The notes below the pieces were generated by a model. The model was given only the letters and a program-made list of their open reading frames with translations. It did no database searches and was not told the origin of the DNA. A DNA stretch of 64,000 nt from contig NZ_CP158480.1 in the NCBI RefSeq assembly GCF_050920755.1, positions 1,054,001-1,118,000 of the forward strand. The letters run 5' to 3'. Of this stretch, positions 26,534-34,735 are shown piece by piece. The stretch comes from Oligella sp050920755. Lineage in GTDB: Bacteria; Pseudomonadota; Gammaproteobacteria; Burkholderiales; Burkholderiaceae_B. Numbering within the stretch: position 1 is the stretch's first letter; each line of letters starts with the position of its first letter. The position numbers and the translations under genes were made by a program.

Positions 26534-26790
26534 AAAAAAGAAATGGCCTCTGCTGATAATGTCATAAAATCAGAAAGTTCCATTTGGCCAAGTTCTTGTG
26601 AATTAATGGATGGCATCGTGATGCGTGGTAAAAAAGTCATCAGTGCTTGGGTGTCTAAATTAACTAAATCCAGAATTTTTAAACCGCGCAATTCACCAGC
26701 TTTGGGGCGTCGTAAAGTGAGTTCTTTGATTTCTTTATCACCGCGTTTAATGCCTTCTAAAAGCATTACTGTAACAAGGTTTTTCATCAT
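26491..26790 (-). CDS. E: Tail assembly chaperone gpE
   Basis: 99 residues, the zero-frame product, with LTLRRPKAGELRGLKI and LSAEAISFFAAKD. It lies between the tube protein FII and tape measure T, as in P2. The slippery heptamer T-TTT-TTC lies at codons 85-86. An AAGGA ribosome-binding site precedes MMKN. Confidence 0.9.
   Translation of the reverse strand: MMKNLVTVMLLEGIKRGDKEIKELTLRRPKAGELRGLKILDLVNLDTQALMTFLPRITMPSINSQELGQMELSDFMTLSAEAISFFAAKDDVATDSHIE
26533..26539 (-). promoter_or_regulatory. Programmed -1 frameshift site T-TTT-TTC
   Basis: The heptamer is in the correct zero-frame phase (codons Phe-Phe), and the -1 frame after it is open for 55 codons encoding the conserved E' extension. 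This matches the known P2 E/E' frameshift arrangement. Confidence 0.88.
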
Positions 26791-26807
26791 TTATCCTTAA
26801 AAAAAAT

Positions 26808-27317
26808 TTAAATGCCAAGTGCTTGTCGATGTTTTTCGAGCTTATCGACGCCGTCGATTTTTTGAATCATGTTCAAGGCATCAATTTCGATTAAGTCTTC
26901 TCCATCGATGCTGAGCTTGTAGTAAGTTAAAGCGGTAACGATGTTCATTTCAGTATCATCGCCGGCTGAAGCGCTTCCTGTATCAATTTCTTTGTGACGG
27001 CCTCGCATCACTACTTCAACGCTTTTTACTTCGCCTGTATCGTCATTTTGCAAAGCACCGGTGAATCGTAAAATAGTGCCGTCGATTTTTTCTAAGCCAA
27101 ACTGCTTAAATACTTGTGTGTTGTAACCGCCAATCTTCCATTCTAGATTCAGAGCTTCTTGGCCAAGCACAACCTCAACAGGGATATCCATGCCACCGGC
27201 TCGCCACTCTTCAGTTACGTGGGTCAATTTCGGCAGGGTGATTTCAGCAGCTTCACCCATATATGAATGAGCATCATTAAAAATATTGAAATGCTTGAGT
27301 TTTGCAGGTAATGCCAT
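26808..27317 (-). CDS. FII: Major tail tube protein gpFII
   Basis: 169 residues. It carries the FII family pattern (ALPAKLKHFNIFNDAHSYMG, GGMDIPVEVVLGQEALNLEW and a SVEVVMRGRHKEID segment). It forms the inner tube of the contractile tail. It lies between sheath FI and chaperone E, as in P2. Confidence 0.95.
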   Translation of the reverse strand: MALPAKLKHFNIFNDAHSYMGEAAEITLPKLTHVTEEWRAGGMDIPVEVVLGQEALNLEWKIGGYNTQVFKQFGLEKIDGTILRFTGALQNDDTGEVKSVEVVMRGRHKEIDTGSASAGDDTEMNIVTALTYYKLSIDGEDLIEIDALNMIQKIDGVDKLEKHRQALGI

Positions 27318-27329
27318 TTCTCTTCCTTA

Positions 27330-28502
27330 TCAAGCTGCGTTAACAGCAGCGGCAAAGTTAATCAAGTGGCGATCAGTAATGCGCTGCTTGAAGATGAGAT
27401 CCTCTAGCGGCGGTACTGGTGTATAGTCGTAATCAATGTACAAACGACCAGACTTTAGTGTTTCTTTAGTATTGATTTTGTCGTCGTACCAACATTCCGC
27501 ATCGATGATGTATCCGTTGGATTTTAGCTCGCTAAATTTGGCGTTAATACCGGCAATAATGTCTTTAACAAGGCTTGGATGCATCGGTGCATCAATCGCC
27601 CACATATGCGCAGTCGCGATAGTATCGGCAAGTACTTGAGCCGTGCGAGTGTAGTTCTCAAATGGGAAAAGACTATCCGGTCCTGCACAAGTGCGGTTAC
27701 CCCAGAATCTGAAGCCGTTGTGATTAATCAAAGTAGTGATGTCTCGTTGGTTTAGATAGCCGGCATCAGTCGCCGGATCTTGTAAATCCCAATGTACGTC
27801 TTTGTCGATGCCGAGAACATTGTTTACAACATAGTTAGAAAGCGTTTTGTGCCAACCGACTTCGTTATCAATTTTTGCGCGTAAACCCAAAGCAGCAGCG
27901 CTAGCCACAAGACTCTCTTCGGAGTCATTGCGTGTGTTCCACGTGCGAAAAGAAGGCCAGATAGTCATTAGTTCACGTTGGCCAAAAAGCTCACGGAAAG
28001 CAGCTGCCTCTTCGATTTTTTCACTTTTGATGTCGCTTGCATAAGCAAAACCTCTAAGTTTTTGCGCAATACCACCAAGCGCCGCAACGGTAGCTTCATT
28101 TTCGAGTCCTGGAATACCGATAATGCGAGGTTTAATGCGAGGGCGACCCGATTGGGCTGCTAAAAGTGCTTTCATGCCGGTTAAACGGCCATTGACAGAT
28201 GAGCCGATGATGTTGCTTGTCGTTTTGTTTTCGTCTTCACCTTCTTCGACTCTGACAATAACACTCAACGGTCGAGATTGGCTTGCAATCGCATCAAGCG
28301 TTGTAGCAAGCGTGCCTTTTTCGCCGGCTGAGTTTAATGCATCGTAAACGTCGGTTACTAAAACAGGCTCATTATATGGAAAAACGGATTCGTCAGCATC
28401 GGGAGCTGTAGCCACCAAACCGACAACAGCGGTTTCGATGGTTCGGATAGGACGAGTTCCCTCGTTAACTTCAAGAACCCGTACACCATGATGGAATTGC
28501 AT
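27330..28502 (-). CDS. FI: Tail sheath protein gpFI
   Basis: 390 residues, contractile sheath. The N-terminus FHHGVRVLEVNEGTRPIRTI and the C-terminal block with ECWYDDKINTKETLKSGRLY are typical. It is the first gene of the F operon (FI-FII-E-T-U-D-dam). A 21-bp palindrome that may be the Ogr-type operator lies about 80 bp upstream. Its Shine-Dalgarno (GGAGGTC) is inside a 10-bp hairpin. Confidence 0.95.
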   Translation of the reverse strand: MQFHHGVRVLEVNEGTRPIRTIETAVVGLVATAPDADESVFPYNEPVLVTDVYDALNSAGEKGTLATTLDAIASQSRPLSVIVRVEEGEDENKTTSNIIGSSVNGRLTGMKALLAAQSGRPRIKPRIIGIPGLENEATVAALGGIAQKLRGFAYASDIKSEKIEEAAAFRELFGQRELMTIWPSFRTWNTRNDSEESLVASAAALGLRAKIDNEVGWHKTLSNYVVNNVLGIDKDVHWDLQDPATDAGYLNQRDITTLINHNGFRFWGNRTCAGPDSLFPFENYTRTAQVLADTIATAHMWAIDAPMHPSLVKDIIAGINAKFSELKSNGYIIDAECWYDDKINTKETLKSGRLYIDYDYTPVPPLEDLIFKQRITDRHLINFAAAVNAA

Positions 28503-28536
28503 AAATGACCTCCAAAGTTTAGTTCAGAGGTCATTT
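28503..28536 (-). promoter_or_regulatory. Hairpin sequestering the sheath gene Shine-Dalgarno
   Basis: AAATGACCTC (28503-28512) pairs with GAGGTCATTT (28527-28536). Read on the minus strand, the GGAGGTC just before the FI start is in the stem. On the plus strand the same hairpin is followed by a T-rich run and could act as a terminator. Which role applies is not known. Confidence 0.5.
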
Positions 28537-28571
28537 TTATTTTTTTTAGAATCTGCTTATACAGTCAACTT

Positions 28572-28592
28572 TTTGTTATCAGTAATAACAAA
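28572..28592. promoter_or_regulatory. Candidate Ogr-type operator of the F operon
   Basis: A perfect inverted repeat TTTGTTAT-CAGTA-ATAACAAA. The same arms and spacer length occur at 40357-40377 between the P and O operons. It contains TGT-N11-ACA, close to the TGT-N12-ACA described for P2 Ogr sites. Centre about 80 bp upstream of the sheath start. Confidence 0.65.
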
Positions 28593-28593
28593 T

Positions 28594-29220
28594 TTAAGCA
28601 GGAGACTGCGGCCAATCTACGTTTAGCGGATAGCCTGCTTGCATATTTACACGACTTATCAAAACACGGTAAGTGCGCCATTCTTTATATAACGTTTTTT
28701 CTTCATCCGTTGCAATATCTAATTCAACAGCATCTTGCAACGGAACAATGGCTTGATTAGCGCGTGCAAGTTCGGATTGTATACGTGAGTCTACCTCCGC
28801 TTTTAAAGCCGCTTTATCGGCTGCTGCTTGAGTTTCCGGGTCAATCCACCAGTCATTGTTTTTCCAAACATGATCCGGAGTAGGGCGAGGTTTATCAGTT
28901 AAATGCTCCGGAATCGGACCGAGTCCGTTATAGTATTTGTCCAACTCATACTTTTCACCATTCGTTTTTTTATATAAATCAGTTTTGCGATTGTCTTTTA
29001 ATACCAACCATTCGCCAGTGCCTGGATTGCCAAACGTTGGGTTCAAAACTGGGTCTAAAGTAGTTTGCCAAAATTGAATATGTCCATCAGAAGCGACCGG
29101 GGGCTCAGTGATAACAGCTAAGTGAGGTTTGCTATCGCTGAGTGTCGTTGATTGATACGTGAAGTCATCGTTAAGCTGATAATACGTTGTGATAGGTGCT
29201 GCTGTTGGTGTAATCGACAT
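28594..29220 (-). CDS. Tail fibre assembly protein (Tfa/gpG-like)
   Basis: 208 residues from ATG at 29220, which has GGAG seven bases upstream; the frame extends to 29259 but without such a site. It has the pattern of caudoviral fibre-assembly chaperones: an early TTYYQLNDDFTYQS segment, a tryptophan-rich middle (HVWKNNDWWIDPETQ), a helical AAADKAALKAEVDSRIQ stretch and a final EWRTYRVLISRVN. Only one such gene is present for six fibre tips. Confidence 0.8.
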   Translation of the reverse strand: MSITPTAAPITTYYQLNDDFTYQSTTLSDSKPHLAVITEPPVASDGHIQFWQTTLDPVLNPTFGNPGTGEWLVLKDNRKTDLYKKTNGEKYELDKYYNGLGPIPEHLTDKPRPTPDHVWKNNDWWIDPETQAAADKAALKAEVDSRIQSELARANQAIVPLQDAVELDIATDEEKTLYKEWRTYRVLISRVNMQAGYPLNVDWPQSPA

Positions 29221-29327
29221 AACTAATCTCCAAAATAAGATGGAAATAAGTTTAAGCAAAGAAAGAATAGGGTGCTAAGAGATGGTTTTTGTATAAGACT
29301 TTATAAAACACAATAGATGGGCTTTGG

Positions 29328-29607
29328 CAATGCAAATGCTAGGGTCTTGGGTAGTTATCAGGCTGATTCGATGCAGAAAGTTACGGGCTATGCCGAGATT
29401 CGCAGCATGTCGCCGCACTGGACCATATCAAATGTCGGCGGCGCTTTTTATACTCGTATCGCAACCAATCAACAAATCGGAGCGTCCTCGAATGGGCAGC
29501 TTCAAAGCACGGTTGATTTGGTGCTGGATACAAGTCGTGTAGCACGAACGTCTACCGAGACACGATCTAGTAACACAGCCTTTGCGCCACGCATTATCGC
29601 TTTTTAA
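29328..29607 (+). CDS. Silent tail-fibre C-terminal cassette A
   Basis: An open frame from the crossover core (29330-29339) reads NANARVLGSYQADSMQK and ends APRIIAF, the same start and end as the tail fibre, with a different middle. There is no ribosome-binding site or N-terminal fibre part, so it is a silent cassette. Its stop overlaps the stop of cassette B on the other strand. Confidence 0.88.
29330..29339 (+). repeat. Shufflon crossover core s1
   Basis: ATGCAAATGC, read inward into cassette A. The same core occurs at six positions in two orientations, always in the same codon phase (xAT GCA AAT GC). GGTAGTTATCAG follows 12 bp further on as a conserved right arm. Confidence 0.8.
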
Positions 29608-29859
29608 ACACAAATAATTCTAGGCGCAAAAGCGGTATTGGCTCCACGTGTTTCACTGGCTACACGCGCAGTGCCATAGGTGCTTTGAGTAATAACACTG
29701 CCTGTAGGGCCAGCATCTATAATGACTGTGTATTGCGACCCACCTGTTGTAGATGAATTGTTAGTTGCTGATACTCGGCCTTGACCAGCATGTGCCGCAT
29801 GGAAGTGACCTTGCAGCGCATCTGCTTGATAACTACCCAGCGTTCGCGCATTTGCATGT
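29604..29859 (-). CDS. Silent tail-fibre C-terminal cassette B
   Basis: Starts in the same frame from the core (29848-29857): HANARTLGSYQADALQGHFH, then a Gly/Ser/Thr-rich middle, and ends APRIICV. It faces cassette A tail to tail with overlapping stop codons. No own start signal. Confidence 0.85.
29848..29857 (-). repeat. Shufflon crossover core s2
   Basis: ATGCAAATGC on the minus strand, inverted relative to s1 (518 bp apart). Preceded by CTGAAC, which is also found at s6. The stop of the o-spanin gene is only 10 bp away. Confidence 0.8.
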
Positions 29860-29866
29860 TCAGCGA

Positions 29867-30076
29867 CTAATTGCTACATATCTTTTTAATTTTATTGTTA
29901 TGTAGTAAAACTTGTCGTTGAATTGATACTGGTGTTAAATCAACTTCTGCTTTTGAGTTGAATATAATTGGCTGAGATAATTGACAATAATTATCGATAA
30001 AAACGGCCTCACTTGCGCATCCAATCGCGCTTAAGCTCGGTATTAATATCAGCATCAGTCTTTTTATTTGTTTCAT
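29867..30076 (-). CDS. Outer-membrane spanin lipoprotein (Rz1-like)
   Basis: 69 residues from ATG at 30076 (GGGTTGA upstream). The signal peptide ends in the lipobox LSAIGC. The gene overlaps the end of the i-spanin gene in another frame, the usual Rz/Rz1 arrangement. The mature part is not especially proline-rich, unlike lambda Rz1. It probably pairs with the i-spanin to fuse the two membranes in the last step of lysis. Confidence 0.75.
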   Translation of the reverse strand: MKQIKRLMLILIPSLSAIGCASEAVFIDNYCQLSQPIIFNSKAEVDLTPVSIQRQVLLHNNKIKKICSN

Positions 30077-30260
30077 ATTCAACCCGTTTAGATTGTTCGA
30101 ATTCGTTTTGAAGCTCTTTTAGTTGTTTAGCTAAAACATCTCGCTCAGCTTCTTTACGACTTTTACGTTCAATACGTTTAATTAGCGTAAATAAAAAAAC
30201 TGAAACACCAACAGTTATGCTAACTATGAATGCAAATATTTCAGTCATATGGGTAAACAT
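30009..30260 (-). CDS. Inner-membrane spanin (Rz-like)
   Basis: 83 residues from ATG at 30260 (GGAG before it); a longer frame begins at 30293. One N-terminal TM segment (IFAFIVSITVGVSVFLF) is followed by a charged coiled coil (IKRIERKSRKEAERDVLAK...), the i-spanin layout. It overlaps the endolysin stop and the o-spanin gene. Confidence 0.75.
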   Translation of the reverse strand: MFTHMTEIFAFIVSITVGVSVFLFTLIKRIERKSRKEAERDVLAKQLKELQNEFEQSKRVEYETNKKTDADINTELKRDWMRK

Positions 30261-30855
30261 ATCCGCTCCACGCGTATAGCTCACCGCGCTCAAGCTTTTC
30301 TTTGACTTTAGCTGATGCGTCTGCTTTTGTGATTAGTCCGTCTTTATTGATATCTAGCCCTGAGTTTTGCAGATAGGCAACTGTACCTTGTCTAAATAAA
30401 ACGTAGTTGTCTGGCTCGCCAACTGCTCTTGGCCATAAGACGGCCATGTATAAATCTGACAGTGTTTTTACACGCCCTTTGTACGGCAATAGATATTTAT
30501 AAACCCAATTCAGCTGGTCCTCAGCTGTCATCTTGCTTAGCGCGTCAGTTGTGGTCCCTAGACTAATCGCAGTTGCCGGCATAAACTGTATTAGTCCTGT
30601 CGCTCCGCTGCCAGCTGCATTTTTAACGCCTGCGGAAAACGTCTCTGCCGATTCAAACGCAATTAGAGACATCAAATAATCTATATTGATATCTAAATCT
30701 AACGCAATCCAATACGCTCGATTTCTAAATGTTTGGCTGACCTTTTGTCCCCAAACCATAGTCACGTATTTACCATTGATGACTTTATCTTTTTCAATGT
30801 CACTATCACTGTTAATAAATATCGAAAGTATTTTTTTAAAAAAAGTTATTATCAT
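30241..30855 (-). CDS. Endolysin, lytic transglycosylase type
   Basis: 204 residues. A short hydrophobic N-terminus (IITFFKKILSIFI) may act as a signal-arrest or export sequence. The catalytic domain has the SLT pattern: AFESAETF with the probable catalytic Glu, then GATGLIQFMPATAISLG. It lies directly after the holin gene and before the spanins. This is the lysis gene set with intact motifs, in contrast to the muramidase-like gene at 35.7 kb. Confidence 0.82.
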   Translation of the reverse strand: MIITFFKKILSIFINSDSDIEKDKVINGKYVTMVWGQKVSQTFRNRAYWIALDLDINIDYLMSLIAFESAETFSAGVKNAAGSGATGLIQFMPATAISLGTTTDALSKMTAEDQLNWVYKYLLPYKGRVKTLSDLYMAVLWPRAVGEPDNYVLFRQGTVAYLQNSGLDINKDGLITKADASAKVKEKLERGELYAWSGYVYPYD

Positions 30856-31073
30856 TTCTCCCTCTCAAATTGCAGGACAAGTCGACCCACTAAACCTAAA
30901 ACCATCAATAAAACAGTGATCGTTGTAGGGACCCAATCAGGCAGTTGTAATTTTAAGTCTTGCGGCAACTCTAACCAGACTGCATTTAGCGCAGCAGCGG
31001 CCAGCATTGCTTGTGTTGAAAAGAACCGCCAGCTTTGTTTCCATTCGGGTATCAATTTAATAATTCTTTTCAT
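30852..31073 (-). CDS. Putative holin
   Basis: 73 residues with two hydrophobic segments (about 20-36 and 49-66) joined by a loop with several charges, and charged ends. It overlaps the endolysin start by 4 bp. The size, topology and position argue for a small class II holin. The upstream side abuts crossover site s3 (35 bp away). Confidence 0.75.
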   Translation of the reverse strand: MKRIIKLIPEWKQSWRFFSTQAMLAAAALNAVWLELPQDLKLQLPDWVPTTITVLLMVLGLVGRLVLQFEREK

Positions 31074-31105
31074 TTCTTTCCTTTCAAAAGTTAAAAAGTT
31101 CTTCG

Positions 31106-31361
31106 CAATGCAAATGCGCGCGCCTTAGGTAGTCATCAAGCTGATAGCTTTAAATCGCACAAACATAATTACAGAATAGGTTCCCGTGGCTTGAATATTT
31201 TTTACGCCGGCCTATCTGGAGGTGACCCTTTTGCGGTAAATGATATGACAACAACACACGACATTAAGATAAAAGCGGTAAGTACTGAAATTCTTGAAGC
31301 TGGCGGCTCTGAAACACGCGGCGAAAACGTGGCCTTGGCGCCTCGCATAATCGCTTACTAA
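31106..31361 (+). CDS. Silent tail-fibre C-terminal cassette C
   Basis: From the core (31108-31117) the frame reads NANARALGSHQADSFKSHKH, contains a glycine-rich middle, and ends ALAPRIIAY. Its stop overlaps that of the expressed fibre gene. The FKSHKH pattern resembles fibre tips with His-rich ion-binding sites. Confidence 0.88.
31108..31117 (+). repeat. Shufflon crossover core s3
   Basis: ATGCAAATGC, inverted relative to s4 (494 bp apart). Recombination s3 x s4 would replace the current fibre tip (D) by tip C in frame. Confidence 0.82.
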
Positions 31362-32302
31362 AACGCAATGATTCGGGGCGCTAATGCAGTGTTACAACTA
31401 CGCGTCTCTGTTGATGTGCGCGCTGTTAATGAACTGTCTAAATCGACTTTAGCTAAAGTATGGCTTTGCGCACCTCCGTACGCCACGCTGATTGTATCTA
31501 AAGTGGCTTTAAAAACGCCTGACGATCCCGTCTTCACTACCGTACCAACTCTACCCGTGATTTTCTGCATTGCATCTTGTTGATAGCTGCCAAGCGCTCT
31601 AGCATTTGCATTGTCAGCGTCAGTACCGGTGCCTCTTATAAATTGATTACGCAAATCAGGTGCTTTAAACAAGTCACCGCCCAAATCGACAAATTTGTAC
31701 TCGCCGACTTTCCATTGAGCATTACCAACTAAATGACCGTTTTCTTGAGCCCAAGCGAAAAGTGCTGGATATGAATTTTTACTAAAATTGCCACCCTCAG
31801 CAGCAATAGTGAATCGCCGGGCAACTATTGTTGTGTCAAATAAAAATGCGCCGATCATTAAAGATGCATAACCTTTCCATGCCCCGATTGTTTGCCATTC
31901 TAAAAATCCTCTTCCAAGCAAATAAATAATCGGCGCACCTTGAGAATGAGGGATGCTATCGTGATACGTTATTGCGCTGAGCTGGTAAATTAAATCTGAG
32001 GCAGAAATAGCAGACAGCCCACCTTGAGCGTTGCCTCGGAGCAATTGACCATTTGATATAGCAGTTAAGCCAGTGCCGCCACGATTTACCGGCAAAACTA
32101 GTTTTTCTGTATTTAAACTACCATTACTATTGTCAGTCGCACCAAAAAGATGATCTACACATGCTTTTAAAAAAGCGGTACGATTCGCTAGTTGCCTTGG
32201 CGCAATGTTATCCGGACCGTCAGGGCCGGCAAGCACAGGGTCAGATGTTTCTAACTGTCTAACACCTTTTTCCCAAGTCGGGTTTAAAACAAAATCAGCC
32301 AT
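31358..32302 (-). CDS. H: Tail fibre protein gpH, currently carrying C-terminal tip D
   Basis: 314 residues, short for gpH. The constant N-terminal part (1-230) has the P2-like opening MADFVLNPTWEKGVRQLE, NIAPRQLANRTAFLK, LPVNRGGTGLTA and the collar-type domain ending FKAPDLRNQFIRGTGTD. The variable tip (231-314) begins NANARALGSYQQDAMQ exactly at the crossover core and ends ALAPRIIAF. It lies after gpI, as in P2. Five other tips are stored nearby. Confidence 0.92.
   Translation of the reverse strand: MADFVLNPTWEKGVRQLETSDPVLAGPDGPDNIAPRQLANRTAFLKACVDHLFGATDNSNGSLNTEKLVLPVNRGGTGLTAISNGQLLRGNAQGGLSAISASDLIYQLSAITYHDSIPHSQGAPIIYLLGRGFLEWQTIGAWKGYASLMIGAFLFDTTIVARRFTIAAEGGNFSKNSYPALFAWAQENGHLVGNAQWKVGEYKFVDLGGDLFKAPDLRNQFIRGTGTDADNANARALGSYQQDAMQKITGRVGTVVKTGSSGVFKATLDTISVAYGGAQSHTLAKVDLDSSLTARTSTETRSCNTALAPRIIAF
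31602..31611 (-). repeat. Shufflon crossover core s4 (within gpH)
   Basis: ATGCAAATGC at codons 231-234 of the expressed fibre gene. This is the junction of the constant and variable parts and the only core inside an intact gene. Confidence 0.85.
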
Positions 32303-32304
32303 TT

Positions 32305-32880
32305 TTAAGCACTCCCATAGTTATAAATACCTGTTCTGTCAATCATTCCGTTATGTCGGTAAGCCACATAACGATAATCAAGATGCACTAGTTCAGAGCG
32401 AGCCGGCGCAATACCGTCTAAAAGACGTCGAATATTAGCCGCTTGATCATTAGTGACGGGGAAGAGCAACTTAATGTTATAAGTCGCCCAAGTAGAGGAG
32501 TGGTCGCCACCATGAAGCATCTCTCCGTTGTATTGATAAGTCCCGTCACGTCGCAGTCGGCCGATGTTTTCTAAAATTTGGATGGAGCCAAATCCAAGTC
32601 GAGTAAAAATTTCATGAATGCTCTGCACCGTCCCTTTTGTTGAGTGAATAACAAAGGAACCATCAATTAATTGCCGCTGCGCATCTTCGCTTTCAGCAAG
32701 ATTCCATCCTTCTTCTTCAGAAATTGAGCGTTGCCATGCGATAAACGGTAAAAATTGTTTGGGAGCTTCAAAGGGACGATGTATAGTATCAATATCAGCT
32801 TTTATCGATATATCAAAGTTAATTGCTGCCTCAATAGCTCGTTCAATCACGGATGTATTGCGTGGTAATAATTTAGTCAT
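32305..32880 (-). CDS. I: Tail protein gpI
   Basis: 191 residues of the P2 gpI baseplate family. Recognisable segments are FLPFIAWQRSISEEEGWNLA, then VIHSTKGTVQSIHEIFTRLGF. It lies between J and H and overlaps the end of J by 8 bp. Confidence 0.92.
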   Translation of the reverse strand: MTKLLPRNTSVIERAIEAAINFDISIKADIDTIHRPFEAPKQFLPFIAWQRSISEEEGWNLAESEDAQRQLIDGSFVIHSTKGTVQSIHEIFTRLGFGSIQILENIGRLRRDGTYQYNGEMLHGGDHSSTWATYNIKLLFPVTNDQAANIRRLLDGIAPARSELVHLDYRYVAYRHNGMIDRTGIYNYGSA

Positions 32881-33808
32881 TTACCACCCCCCCCCCCCGT
32901 TTGATTTCATAACCTTCACAATACGCGACTTCTTCGGGCGATACTTCAATGTTTTTATCCGGTGTATTTATAACAACATCTTGCACACCCTCTACTTTCA
33001 AAGCAGCAATAATGCCGGCTCGTGTAATGTCACGTCCAATTAAGTGGTTGCGTTTTATATATATTTCTAAATTTTCAATAGCCGCTTGATAGACCAAGTC
33101 TTGGTAAGCATCAGCATAAAATACAATTTCGGCATCGATGCTGTAATTAACAACCGACACATTGTTAACAAGTACTGTATCGTTGAGCGGTCTAATTGAT
33201 TCAGCGTTTAACGCCTGCGATACTTTTGAGAGCGTCAATTCAGTACTCTTACCCGTCTCAGTATGACTCATTACATAAACGGCCACATCACCCGGCTTGG
33301 GGCGTGTAATAGAGATGTCTTTAATAGCACTATCCGCAGATAATGCATAAAACATATAAGCAGAGTAGGGGCCGGCACTTGTATATGATTCGGGTGACAA
33401 TTGTATGCGTTTACGATACGCATTATCGCTTTCCTGAATTTCTTCAATCGGTGGGTTCGCAGCTAAATCAGCCGCTTGTAAAAGCTTTCTTTTCACACGG
33501 CTAGTCGCTCCGATATGATCTAAATCAGACCCCTCGGCAAATGCCAACATCGTCGCTCTAGCGGCATCATTAACGCGCTGCCTTAAATACATTTCTTTAT
33601 ATGAAAGCACCTGAAGAAGTATCGTAATCGGTTCACTTTCAAGATCCAGCGTTCTAGCCACATCGCCCTTTATATCAGCGGGTACATTACTTAAAAAAAG
33701 CGATTTGTTTTTTTCAAGTAACTGCTCGTAGTCAATTTCTTCTACAAAATTCGGCTTCGGCAACAGCGATAAATCTATTTCGTTTAGCGGATTAAAGTAT
33801 TTAGTCAT
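32873..33808 (-). CDS. J: Baseplate protein gpJ
   Basis: 311 residues of the baseplate J family (LPKPNFVEEIDYEQLL, DLDHIGATSRVKRKLLQ, ESYTSAGPYSAYMFYALS). The last codons contain a run of 12 Gs (KRGGGVVND). A change in the run length would alter only the last few residues and the distance to the gpI start. Confidence 0.93.
   Translation of the reverse strand: MTKYFNPLNEIDLSLLPKPNFVEEIDYEQLLEKNKSLFLSNVPADIKGDVARTLDLESEPITILLQVLSYKEMYLRQRVNDAARATMLAFAEGSDLDHIGATSRVKRKLLQAADLAANPPIEEIQESDNAYRKRIQLSPESYTSAGPYSAYMFYALSADSAIKDISITRPKPGDVAVYVMSHTETGKSTELTLSKVSQALNAESIRPLNDTVLVNNVSVVNYSIDAEIVFYADAYQDLVYQAAIENLEIYIKRNHLIGRDITRAGIIAALKVEGVQDVVINTPDKNIEVSPEEVAYCEGYEIKRGGGVVND
32887..32898 (-). repeat. 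G12 homopolymer at the 3' end of gpJ
   Basis: Twelve C on the plus strand, i.e. G12 in the gpJ message, 7 bp before the gpI ATG. Runs of this length commonly slip during replication. Confidence 0.9.
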
Positions 33809-34146
33809 AGTGCGACCTTCAGACTAATGTTTTCCAAACTATCCGTTAATACACCTTCAATTGTTACAAAGATGCGGCCCTTAACATTGTTATCCAGATC
33901 GGCGTATATTTGAGTAATCGTAAGTCGAGGCTCATGTTTAGACACCGCGCTGGCAATGGCTGCATAAAGTAACATAATGTAATAATCACTGGCAGGGTAG
34001 TCAATAAGTTCAGGTATTAGCGAGCCTATATGCCTTCGCTCAACACGAGTGCCTACCGCGGTTGCTAGTAAAATCTGTATCGATTGCCGTAGATGATCAT
34101 AACTACGAATCCAACGACCAGTTTGGCGATCCATGCCTAAGCTCAT
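33805..34146 (-). CDS. W: Baseplate protein gpW (gp25-like)
   Basis: 113 residues. The gp25-like wedge family pattern is clear (DRQTGRWIRSYDHLRQSI, VGTRVERRHIGSLIPELID). It overlaps V and J by 4 bp each. Confidence 0.93.
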   Translation of the reverse strand: MSLGMDRQTGRWIRSYDHLRQSIQILLATAVGTRVERRHIGSLIPELIDYPASDYYIMLLYAAIASAVSKHEPRLTITQIYADLDNNVKGRIFVTIEGVLTDSLENISLKVAL

Positions 34147-34676
34147 ACAGGCCCCCCCGTTGTTGAACCACCTGGTGACACACCGTTGTGGACATGGTTA
34201 TCCAACACTACGCCATTCGAATCAATCACGCCATCCCGCTGGAAGATTGAGCCGTTAATATTAATCGTCGGGCAGTTGATATTAATGCTTGAGCCAATAT
34301 TAAAATTGACAATATTAACGCCACTAATGCTAAGCGCGCCGTTGTTATGGTCATAGACGAATGTGGCACCATCCGGGTAGCGGGTAATGTGATGATTACG
34401 ATTGTTTGATGGGGCTGGATTATTGTTTGAATTGATGGCCCCGAGAACAATACCTTCATCTAAATCACCGTTAGGGCTAAAAACAATCACTTGTTCACCC
34501 ACCGTCAGCGGATTCCATGTTTTGGTCGTGCCGGCACGGTATTCCATCCATGGAAGCCAATTTGTTTCCAAATCCCCCGTTTTTACTCGAACACGAGGTG
34601 CCGCAGCTGAATAATCAACTGCTGAAATGGTGCCTGTGCGCACAAGATTGTAGAGAAGTCGTAAAATTTCGTCCAT
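34143..34676 (-). CDS. V: Baseplate spike protein gpV
   Basis: 177 residues. An N-terminal OB fold (GTISAVDYSAAAPRVRVKTG, ETNWLPWMEYRAG) is followed by a beta-helical repeat region (INCPTININGSIF) and a C-terminal HVHNG that resembles the metal-binding tip of P2 gpV. First gene of the V-W-J-I-H stretch. Confidence 0.93.
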   Translation of the reverse strand: MDEILRLLYNLVRTGTISAVDYSAAAPRVRVKTGDLETNWLPWMEYRAGTTKTWNPLTVGEQVIVFSPNGDLDEGIVLGAINSNNNPAPSNNRNHHITRYPDGATFVYDHNNGALSISGVNIVNFNIGSSININCPTININGSIFQRDGVIDSNGVVLDNHVHNGVSPGGSTTGGPV

Positions 34677-34735
34677 GCGCTCATTATTGATGAGCAGTGG
34701 ACGATTTTATAGCAATGTTTTTTTGTAATTGAGCT

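Noticed and set aside
29316..29607. Treating fibre cassettes as independent small genes
   Set aside because: None has its own start signal; all begin at the shared core in the same codon phase and end like gpH, so silent cassettes explain them better.
30733..31128. 131-codon plus-strand frame running from the endolysin gene into cassette C
   Set aside because: It crosses a crossover core in a different frame from all fibre tips and has no ribosome-binding site.
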